DNA from: an uncultured Eubacteriales bacterium
GTDB taxonomy: Bacteria > Bacillota > Clostridia > Oscillospirales > Oscillospiraceae
Assembly: GCA_902496595.1 (NCBI GenBank)
Contig: CABVBV010000055.1
Span: 1-12,421 of the forward strand
DNA length: 12,421 nucleotides
Reading direction: 5' to 3'
Position numbers and translations under genes: made by a program. Below, one piece after another: positions 1-5,766 of the stretch. The number at the start of each line of letters is the position of its first letter. Within the stretch, counting starts at the first letter, position 1. The notes below the pieces were generated by a model. The model had not been told where the DNA came from. It was given only the letters and a program-made list of their open reading frames with translations, and did not search any database.

Positions 1-2
1 TG

Positions 3-248
3 CTTGCGGTGGCGGGCTGGTTCTTCACGTTTTTGCTGAGCGTTTCCGCCGCCGTTCTCGGCATTGCGGCGGCTGTGCTGGGGCTGCTCGGGCTGGCCAT
101 ACTCATCCTTGACAGCGCCGTGAACGGTATAATAGTGCTGGGCGTCGCCTTCCTCATAAGCCCCTACGGGCTGCCGATGCTCGCTGCGTGGCTCATAGCT
201 CAGCTGCACGGGCTGCGGTACGCCATCCAGGACGCCGTGTACGGCTGA
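3..248 (+). CDS. CD1845-like small membrane protein of a conjugative element, 5' end outside the window
   Basis: This is the C-terminal part of a small, very hydrophobic protein. The frame is open to the left edge, so the true start lies outside the window; the GTG at 9 is only the first start-like codon inside it. About 81 residues are visible. They form two or three membrane-spanning stretches rich in Ala, Leu and Gly, followed by a short cytosolic-looking tail that ends in LRYAIQDAVYG. From memory, the pattern of a hydrophobic N-terminus, then NGIIVLGVAFLISPYGLPML, then that tail is typical of the CD1845 family. That family is carried by Tn1549/CTn-type integrative conjugative elements of Firmicutes, and its molecular role is not known to me. 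The relaxase gene follows directly, with its ribosome binding site beginning at the stop codon, which fits an element backbone. The family name is recognised by pattern, not by search. Confidence 0.6.
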   Translation, partial: LAVAGWFFTFLLSVSAAVLGIAAAVLGLLGLAILILDSAVNGIIVLGVAFLISPYGLPMLAAWLIAQLHGLRYAIQDAVYG

Positions 249-284
249 GGGGGTGGCGGCATAGCGGTAACGCGGATCATACCC

Positions 285-1382
285 ATGCACGGCGGCAAGA
301 GCGTGGCTTCAGCGCTCAAGCTCCGCACGGACTATGCAATGAATCCGGATAAAACTGAAAACGGAAAACTTATCTCCGCGTTCGCCTGTGACCCACACAC
401 GGCGGACGCGGAGTTTTTGCTCTCCAAGCGGCAGTACAGGCAACTCACAGGCCGCGAGCAGACGAGCGACGTCATAGCCTACCAGGTGCGCCAGTCCTTC
501 AAGCCGGGCGAGGTCACGGCGGAGGAGGCCAACCGCATCGGCGTGGAGTTCGCCGAGCGCTTCCTCAAGGGCAAACACGCCTACATCGTCTGCACCCACA
601 CTGACCGGCGGCACATCCACAACCACATCATTTTCAACTCCACGACGCTCGACTGCCGGGGCAAGTTCAACAACTTCTGGGGCAGCTCGCGGGCGGTACG
701 CTCTCTCAGTGATACGCTCTGCATCGAGCACGGGCTCTCTGTTGTGGAGGCTCCGAAGCGCCGCGGCAAGAGCTACAACAAGTGGCTCGCGGAGCAGAAG
801 CCGAGCCTGCTCATAGACATCCAGGCCAAGCTCTCCGAGGGCAAAGGCGCGGGCTATGAGCGCTGGGCGAAGGTGTTCAACCTCAAGCAGATGGCACAGA
901 CCATAAACTTTCTCAAAGAGAACGGCGACATGGACTTCGATGAACTCTCGCGCAGAGCCGAGGCCGCGAGCGAGAAGTGCAGCGCCCTGACTGAGAAGCT
1001 GAAGACGACGGAAGCGCGTATGTCCGAGGTCGAGGAGCTGAAAAAGCAGGTCATAAACTACCTGCGGACGCGAGAGACCTTCCGCGCGTACAAAGCCTCC
1101 GGCTACTCGAAACGGTATTATGCCGAGCACGAGCAGGATATCCTTCTGCACCGCGCGGCAAAGAAGGCGTTCAATGACCGTGGCCTGAAGAAGCTGCCCA
1201 CGGTCAAGGCTCTCCAAGCCGAGTACGCCTCCCTCCTCGCAGAGAAGCGAGCCGCATACCCGGCCTACCGCGAGGCCAGAGCCGAGATGAAAAAGCTGCT
1301 GACCTTTCGCGCCAACGCCGAGGCTATACTTTGTGGAAAGGAATGCGTTGCTAATACGCCTTCTAAATACGGGCATAGATGA
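285..1382 (+). CDS. Relaxase/mobilization nuclease of a Tn1549-type element, apparently degraded
   Basis: The protein resembles MobA/VirD2-type relaxases, which nick the transfer origin and lead DNA into the recipient during conjugation. Visible motifs, numbered from the ATG at 285, are the tyrosine-bearing DYAMNPDKT (Tyr17) and the metal-binding histidine cluster HTDRRHIHNH (His105, His112, His114). The C-terminal half is charged and probably coiled-coil (about 185-340). Three things look wrong. The frame continues upstream as ATA-GCG-GTA-ACG, which reads like the usual family N-terminus with ATA at 261 where ATG is expected. A good ribosome binding site (GAGGGGG, 247-253) suits 261 but lies about 31 bases from the ATG at 285. 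Second, residue 173 joins the catalytic domain almost directly to the C-terminal region, where relatives I recall carry roughly 100 more residues. Third, the last dozen residues look non-native. It may be a pseudogene or a weakly made, defective protein; the family assignment itself is firm. Confidence 0.8.
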   Translation: MHGGKSVASALKLRTDYAMNPDKTENGKLISAFACDPHTADAEFLLSKRQYRQLTGREQTSDVIAYQVRQSFKPGEVTAEEANRIGVEFAERFLKGKHAYIVCTHTDRRHIHNHIIFNSTTLDCRGKFNNFWGSSRAVRSLSDTLCIEHGLSVVEAPKRRGKSYNKWLAEQKPSLLIDIQAKLSEGKGAGYERWAKVFNLKQMAQTINFLKENGDMDFDELSRRAEAASEKCSALTEKLKTTEARMSEVEELKKQVINYLRTRETFRAYKASGYSKRYYAEHEQDILLHRAAKKAFNDRGLKKLPTVKALQAEYASLLAEKRAAYPAYREARAEMKKLLTFRANAEAILCGKECVANTPSKYGHR

Positions 1383-1401
1383 AAGCGGTACACTTGTCAT
1401 T

Positions 1402-1513
1402 TTACACAAGCAGTCATGTGCCTTCTGGTGCTAATATACAAAATCATTGTTTTAGCATCTGTGTTTTGTTTTAAATCGACGATTTCTCTTGACATATCTC
1501 TATGCTTGTGTAA
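1402..1513. repeat. 11-bp perfect inverted repeat flanking the upstream part of the lacI promoter
   Basis: TTACACAAGCA at 1402-1412 is the exact reverse complement of TGCTTGTGTAA at 1503-1513. The arms are 90 bases apart. The right arm overlaps the presumed -10 element of the lacI promoter. The arms could be sites for a second regulator, a long-range stem, or a remnant of an element end. The repeat is directly visible; its role is unknown. Confidence 0.6.
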
Positions 1514-1516
1514 TAA
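1489..1516 (+). promoter_or_regulatory. Sigma-A type promoter of the lacI-amylase transcript
   Basis: A perfect -35 hexamer TTGACA (1489-1494) is followed, after 16 bases, by TAATAA (1511-1516), which matches the -10 consensus at most positions. It lies in the AT-rich gap after the relaxase and about 50 bases before the lacI start. The predicted transcript start, near 1523, falls just before the operator, so a bound repressor would block initiation or escape. Confidence 0.7.
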
Positions 1517-1523
1517 AATAGTT

Positions 1524-1547
1524 TTTGTAAAGCGCTTAACTAAGCGC
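1524..1547. promoter_or_regulatory. LacI-type operator 1, between promoter and lacI start
   Basis: The core GTAAAGCGCTTAAC (1527-1540) is a near-perfect dyad centred on the CG at 1533-1534, the signature of LacI-family binding sites. It also occurs, inverted, upstream of the binding-protein gene. It resembles a CcpA cre site in the centre but has the outer GT/AC letters swapped relative to the cre consensus, so a dedicated regulator is likelier. A second dyad, GCGCTTA-AC-TAAGCGC (1532-1547), overlaps it. The natural candidate to bind here is the regulator encoded immediately downstream, giving autoregulation; that link is inference. Confidence 0.72.
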
Positions 1548-1563
1548 GACGGAGGGATTTGGG

Positions 1564-2601
1564 ATGAGCAGACGCGTCACAATCATGGATATTGCGAAGC
1601 GCGCAGGCGTGTCGCCGGCGTCTGTTTCAAACGTAATAAATGGAATTGACAAAGTTTCGGGAGCTACAAGGGAAAACATCCTTCGCGTCATGCAAGAGCT
1701 CAATTATCAGCCCAGCCTGGTGGCTCGCAGCCTGGCCAAGCGTCGCTCGGATATGCTCGGGCTGCTGCTGCCAATAACAGAGGAGGACAGCAGTGCCAGT
1801 CTGCTGCTCCGGGATAACCCCTTCTACGGCGAGCTTGTCAGCGGCGTTGAGTTCGAGGCCGCAAAGCTCGGTTACGACGTGCTCATAAAGGGCGTCCGCA
1901 TGGGCGAGAGCTGCCGGGACTGGATACTCAAGCGCGACCTCGACGGCGCTATCTTTATAGGCAACTACACGCACGTCATCTCCGAGGAGATGCAGGCCCT
2001 GGGCCGTCAGCTCGTACTCATAGACTCTTACGACGAGGGCACCCAGCTGCACTCCACCGTTGGCATTGACGACCAGCAGGGCGGTTACGATGCGACGCGG
2101 CTGATGCTGGACAATGGGCACAGGATAATCGCCCTGGCTGCATCCAACATCACCGTTGACGGTGCTATACATCGGCGCTACAAGGGTTATGTGAAGGCCA
2201 TGACCGAGGCCGGTCTGGACGCCGAAAGCTTTATATTCCAGGACGCTCTCAGTTTCGGCGGCGGGTATAACATAGGGAAGGCGCTGCTGGAGCGCCCGGA
2301 AATAACGGCAGTATTCGCCGCAGCGGACATAGTGGCTTTCGGCATACTCAAGGCTTTTTACGAGGCCGGGCGCGTCATCCCGCGCGACCTGTCTATCGTC
2401 GGCTTCGACAACACAAAGGAGTGCGAGTACTCCATGCCCGCTCTCAGTTCCGTAGCCCAGTTTGCGTATGACAGGGGACGTATCACGGTGCAGAAGGTAG
2501 TACAGGCCATCAACGACCCGGGCGCGGAAATAGAAAACATCATCATGCCGGTGGAGCTGATAGAGCGCGACTCTGTCGCCCCTCCCCACGAAAGGAGCTG
2601 A
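1564..2601 (+). CDS. LacI-family transcriptional regulator of the maltodextrin locus
   Basis: This 345-residue protein has the standard length and layout of the LacI/GalR family. The N-terminal helix-turn-helix spans about residues 5-27 (TIMDIAKRAGVSPASVSNVING), with a recognition helix around 17-24. The hinge helix follows at about 48-60 and contains the ARSL minor-groove motif. The remainder is the two-lobed periplasmic-binding-protein-like sensor domain, ending with SIVGFDN (about 278-284) and a short C-terminal strand. GGAGGG (1551-1556) sets the ATG at 1564. It starts the leftmost transcript of the locus and sits 8 bases before the neopullulanase gene, so the two are almost certainly cotranscribed. 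Two identical operator cores, one before this gene and one before the binding-protein gene, suggest it represses both transcripts until a maltodextrin or related sugar is bound. The effector is inferred from neighbours. It plays the role of MalR-type regulators, but orthology cannot be shown here. Confidence 0.93.
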   Translation: MSRRVTIMDIAKRAGVSPASVSNVINGIDKVSGATRENILRVMQELNYQPSLVARSLAKRRSDMLGLLLPITEEDSSASLLLRDNPFYGELVSGVEFEAAKLGYDVLIKGVRMGESCRDWILKRDLDGAIFIGNYTHVISEEMQALGRQLVLIDSYDEGTQLHSTVGIDDQQGGYDATRLMLDNGHRIIALAASNITVDGAIHRRYKGYVKAMTEAGLDAESFIFQDALSFGGGYNIGKALLERPEITAVFAAADIVAFGILKAFYEAGRVIPRDLSIVGFDNTKECEYSMPALSSVAQFAYDRGRITVQKVVQAINDPGAEIENIIMPVELIERDSVAPPHERS

Positions 2602-2609
2602 ATGCCCAT

Positions 2610-4295
2610 TTGAAGAAAGAGGCGATATTCCATCGCACATACTCCGAGTACAGCTTTGCTGAAGCTGCGGACCTGGTCGTCATACGACTAAGGGCAGCCA
2701 AGGCTGACCTCGAAAGCTGTACGCTCTGCTTTGGCGACAGGATGGAGCCGAAAAGTCCCATCTCCATTACGGAGGCGGAAATGACGCTGCGCTTTTCAGA
2801 CGCGCTGTTTGACTATTTCGAGGTAGAGATAGACCCAGGCGTCACGCGGCTGTGTTATTATTTCCGGCTGAGCTCCGGCGGTGAAGCGTTGTATTATTAT
2901 AGCGACTGCTTCCATGAACAGCCCGAGGAAAACCGCCAGCTATACTACAACTTCCACTACATCCGCAGCGAGGACATGGACTCCGTGCCTGACTGGTGGA
3001 AGAAGGCTGTGGTATATCAGATCTTCCCAGACAGCTTTGCCAGCTCGCGCCGCCGCATCTCCTGCGAGTGCCGCGTCGAACACCTGCCCGACGGGCGGGC
3101 CTGTGCATCTAAGCTCGGCGGAACGCTGCGGGGCGTGACGGAGAATCTGGACTACATAGCTTCTCTCGGCTTCAACTGCATCTACCTGACGCCGATTTTT
3201 GCCGCCAACAGCCCGCACAAGTATGACACCATCGACTACTTTGAGATCGACCCCTGTTTCGGCAGCAAGGATGACCTCCGGCAGCTGGTATCCGGCTGCC
3301 ACGAGCGCGGGATGCGCCTCGTGCTCGACGGCGTTTTTAATCACAGCGGCCCGGACTTCTTCGCCTTCCGCGACCTGGTCGAAAACGGCGAGGGCTCGCG
3401 CTACAGGGACTGGTATTATCCCAAGTCCTACCCACTGGATGCCTCTTCCCTGCCGAACTACGAGTGTTTTGCCTATGTCGGGAGCATGCCCAAGCTCAAC
3501 ACAGGCAATCCGGAGACGGCTCGATACCTCATAGACGTGGGCCTGTACTGGATAAGGGAGTTCGACATCGACGGTTGGAGACTCGACGTGGCAAACGAGA
3601 TTAACCACGACTTTTGGCGCGCCTTCCGCCGCGAGGTCCGTGCACTCAAACCCGACGCAGTGCTCATAGGAGAGATCTGGGATGACGCCCGTTCCTTCCT
3701 CGAGGGCGAGCAGTTCGACTCGGCCATGAATTACAACCTCACCTTTGCCATCGACGACTTTTTCGCCTATGGCAGGCTCAGCGCCCGGGAGTTCATGCAG
3801 CGGGTCCAGCAGCTGCTGGTACGCTACCGGCGGCGCATACAGCAGGCGCAGCTCAACCTCATCGACAGCCACGACGTCCCGCGCTTTCTCACCAAGTGCG
3901 GCGGGGATGAGCGGCGGCTTAGGCTGGCGGCGCTGTTCCTGTTCACCCATCCCGGCGTGCCTATGCTCTTCTACGGCGACGAGCGCGGGCTCTCCGGCTG
4001 GCATGAGGCAGAATACAGGCAGCCCATGGACTGGAGCGGCAGCGAGTGTCCGCTTTCGGACTTTATTCAGTACGCCATCAAGCTGCGGCACAAATACGGC
4101 ACGGCGATCCAATACGGCTGGCGTGAGCTGTTTTCTGAAGAGAGCACGCTGGCATACAAGGCAGAGCTGGGCGGTCACGGCTTCACGATAGCCATGAACG
4201 TTTCAGAGACCCCAAGAATGATATATCTCCCTGAGGAAGTCGGAAATACTACCATCCAACTTAACGCGATGTCCGCAAAAGTTATTGAATATTGA
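2610..4295 (+). CDS. Neopullulanase/cyclomaltodextrinase/maltogenic amylase (GH13_20 type)
   Basis: A 561-residue glycoside hydrolase with no signal peptide, so it should act in the cytoplasm on imported maltodextrins, pullulan fragments or cyclodextrins. Residues 1-120 look like the N-terminal CBM34-type domain of this group. The TIM barrel starts at about 128 (WWKKAVVYQIFPDSF). All GH13 catalytic motifs are present: DGVFNH (240-245), GWRLDVANE with nucleophile Asp326, GEIW with acid/base Glu355, and SHDVPR with Asp422. GWRLDVANE and the overall length fit the neopullulanase/cyclomaltodextrinase group. The start is TTG at 2610; the sequence after it (KKEAIFHR) matches how family proteins begin. 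The AAAGGAG at 2591-2597 is 12 bases upstream, and a three-codon ATG minicistron lies between, ending across the TTG. The gene follows lacI by 8 bases and precedes the transporter transcript. Hydrolysis of cyclodextrin versus pullulan versus linear dextrin cannot be separated by reading. Confidence 0.9.
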   Translation: MKKEAIFHRTYSEYSFAEAADLVVIRLRAAKADLESCTLCFGDRMEPKSPISITEAEMTLRFSDALFDYFEVEIDPGVTRLCYYFRLSSGGEALYYYSDCFHEQPEENRQLYYNFHYIRSEDMDSVPDWWKKAVVYQIFPDSFASSRRRISCECRVEHLPDGRACASKLGGTLRGVTENLDYIASLGFNCIYLTPIFAANSPHKYDTIDYFEIDPCFGSKDDLRQLVSGCHERGMRLVLDGVFNHSGPDFFAFRDLVENGEGSRYRDWYYPKSYPLDASSLPNYECFAYVGSMPKLNTGNPETARYLIDVGLYWIREFDIDGWRLDVANEINHDFWRAFRREVRALKPDAVLIGEIWDDARSFLEGEQFDSAMNYNLTFAIDDFFAYGRLSAREFMQRVQQLLVRYRRRIQQAQLNLIDSHDVPRFLTKCGGDERRLRLAALFLFTHPGVPMLFYGDERGLSGWHEAEYRQPMDWSGSECPLSDFIQYAIKLRHKYGTAIQYGWRELFSEESTLAYKAELGGHGFTIAMNVSETPRMIYLPEEVGNTTIQLNAMSAKVIEY

Positions 4296-4322
4296 CGGCA
4301 TTGCGATTTTTTGAGTTATGTT
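4292..4322 (+). promoter_or_regulatory. Possible promoter for the binding protein/transporter transcript
   Basis: TTGACG (4292-4297, overlapping the stop codon of the preceding gene) and TATGTT (4317-4322) could serve as -35 and -10 elements, but the 19-base spacing and weak -10 make this tentative. The main argument is position: an operator core lies exactly at its downstream end and the next long transcript begins here. TTGAGT at 4311-4316 is an alternative -35 without a convincing partner. Confidence 0.35.
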
Positions 4323-4333
4323 AAGCGCTTTAC
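4320..4333. promoter_or_regulatory. LacI-type operator 2, upstream of the binding-protein gene
   Basis: GTTAAGCGCTTTAC is the exact reverse complement of the 14-bp operator 1 core at 1527-1540. It sits between the neopullulanase stop and the binding-protein start, about 57 bases before the ATG. Two perfect copies of such a dyad, each just upstream of a transcript of the same pathway, make a shared repressor the simplest explanation. Confidence 0.75.
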
Positions 4334-4390
4334 TTACGACCAACGGCTGAATGCCGAACGAATAATTCAGAAAAGGAAAGGAAGTAAAAA

Positions 4391-5689
4391 ATGAAAAAGG
4401 TCAAGAAAACTCTTGCGCTGCTGCTCGCCGCAATGATGCTGCTCGCGCTTGCCGCCTGCGGCGGACCCGCGCCCGCGCCCACCGAGCCTCCCCCGGCAGA
4501 CACCTCCGGCGATACGCCGCCCGCGGACGACGGCGTGGTCGTGCCTGAGGAGGGCGCCTCGCTCAAGCTCTGGTTCGACAACGACAACTACAACGAGAAG
4601 ATAGTTGAGCTCTGGAACGCCAAGTATCCCGACATCCCGCTCACGGTCGAGAACGTCGGCACCACCGACTCCCGCAGCAAGATAGAGCTCGACGGCCCCA
4701 CCGGCATGGGCGCGGACGTCTTTGTCCAGGCGCACGACGGCGTTGCCATCTCCGCCCAGTCCGGCAACATTCTGGAGATCGACCTCTTCTCCGACGAGAT
4801 ACGCTCCGAGTTTGTGGAGAACGCCATCAACGCCGTGAGCTATGACGGCAAGATATACGCCTTCCCGCTGTCCATGAAGACGATAGTCATGTTCTACAAC
4901 AAGGCCCTTGTGGACACCCCGGTCGATACCTGGGCGGAGATGAAAGAGTTTGCCGCCGAGTTCAACGACCCGGCGCAGAACAAGTTCGCATGCCTCTGGC
5001 AGGCCGTCGAGCCCTACTATGCCCACGGCTTCCTCGGCGGCTACGGTTACGACCTCTTCGGGCCCACGCATGACGACCCCGACCAGCTCGGCTGGGACAG
5101 CGCTGAGGCGGCCGAAGGTCTGGCCTTCTACAAGACGCTGCAGGAGGACGTCTACCCTGTCGCCTCCGCCGACGCGACCTGGGACGCCATGAACACCATG
5201 TTCTCCAGCGGCGCGGCCCCCTACGTCATCACCGGCCCCTGGTCGATCGCCGACTTCACCAATGCGGGCATCGACTTCGGCATCGCCCCGCTGCCCAAGA
5301 TGGACAACGGCGTGAGGCCCAAGACCCTCTCCACCGTCGACACCGTCTGCGTCAGCGCTTACACGCAGTATCCCAAGGCCGCCATGCTGCTTGCCCAGTT
5401 TATTGCCACCGATCCCGACTGCCTCCAGCTCCTGTACGAGACGAAGAACGAGCTGAGCGCGAGCATCGAAGGCCAGAAACTCGACTTCTACGCCAACGAC
5501 CCCTTCATGTCCAGTATTGCCGTAGCCGTGAACGACGCCCTGCCGCAGCCCTACATTCCCGAGATGTCTAACGTCTGGGCACCGTATCAGAAAGCTGTCA
5601 TAGCGGTCTGGGATGGGCTTCAGACTCCCGAAGAGGCCCTTGCCGCGGCAAGCGAGGAATTTTACAGTTCGCTCGTAGTAACTGAGTAA
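4391..5689 (+). CDS. Maltodextrin ABC transporter substrate-binding lipoprotein (MalE-like)
   Basis: A 432-residue extracellular solute-binding protein of family 1. The N-terminus is a lipoprotein signal peptide: a KKVKK charged start, a Leu/Ala-rich core, and the lipobox LAAC with Cys23 as the predicted lipidated residue, tethering the protein to the outer face of the membrane. A Pro/Ala/Asp-rich linker of about 30 residues follows, then the two-lobed binding fold, starting near SLKLWFDNDNYNEKIVELWN and including GADVFVQAHD and FPLSMKTIVMFYN, which are typical of maltose/maltodextrin binders. It should capture maltodextrins released by the secreted amylase and deliver them to the two permeases encoded just downstream. 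A purine-rich AAAGGAAAGGAAG leader precedes the ATG. It is first in its transcript, under operator 2, and is followed by a strong hairpin that may favour its expression over the permeases. The substrate is inferred from sequence pattern and neighbours. Confidence 0.92.
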   Translation: MKKVKKTLALLLAAMMLLALAACGGPAPAPTEPPPADTSGDTPPADDGVVVPEEGASLKLWFDNDNYNEKIVELWNAKYPDIPLTVENVGTTDSRSKIELDGPTGMGADVFVQAHDGVAISAQSGNILEIDLFSDEIRSEFVENAINAVSYDGKIYAFPLSMKTIVMFYNKALVDTPVDTWAEMKEFAAEFNDPAQNKFACLWQAVEPYYAHGFLGGYGYDLFGPTHDDPDQLGWDSAEAAEGLAFYKTLQEDVYPVASADATWDAMNTMFSSGAAPYVITGPWSIADFTNAGIDFGIAPLPKMDNGVRPKTLSTVDTVCVSAYTQYPKAAMLLAQFIATDPDCLQLLYETKNELSASIEGQKLDFYANDPFMSSIAVAVNDALPQPYIPEMSNVWAPYQKAVIAVWDGLQTPEEALAAASEEFYSSLVVTE

Positions 5690-5722
5690 TCCCCTCCAAA
5701 CGGTTCGAGCAAAAATCCGCAC

Positions 5723-5751
5723 GCCCTCTCCCGGCCCGGCCGGGAGAGGGC
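5723..5751 (+). promoter_or_regulatory. Strong hairpin between binding-protein and permease genes
   Basis: GCCCTCTCCCGGC (5723-5735) pairs perfectly with 5739-5751 around a three-base loop, a 13-bp GC-rich stem. No T-run follows, and the permease ribosome binding site (AAAGGAG, 5754-5760) starts three bases later, so it is not a complete intrinsic terminator. Structures at this place in maltose operons stabilise the upstream binding-protein message or attenuate the permeases; that role here is inference. Confidence 0.75.
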
Positions 5752-5766
5752 TGAAAGGAGCGTAAA

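Noticed and set aside
1350..1436. GCTAATA and GCCTTCT each occurring twice (1350-1364 and, in swapped order, 1420-1436), as a possible element attachment site
   Set aside because: The 7-bp matches are short and in different order, so they do not form a true direct repeat; chance is a sufficient explanation.
1527..1540. Operator core read as a CcpA cre site
   Set aside because: The centre matches, but the outer conserved TG and CA are replaced by GT and AC, and the site recurs only at the two transcripts of this locus within the window.
1416..1649. A 77-residue frame starting in the AT-rich region and running into lacI
   Set aside because: It overlaps the promoter, the operator and the start of lacI in another frame, and has no ribosome binding site.
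2940..4178. A 412-residue open frame on the minus strand across the neopullulanase gene, and similar long minus-strand frames at 309-1409, 1627-2640, 4367-5722 and 7089-8144
   Set aside because: They are antisense to genes with clear family motifs. Long antisense frames are expected from GC-rich third codon positions, and their sequences show low-complexity composition and no recognisable domains.
4296..4356. CGGCATT (4296-4302) and AATGCCG (4350-4356) as a stem flanking operator 2
   Set aside because: Seven base pairs across a 47-base loop with no T-tract is too weak to call a terminator or regulatory stem.
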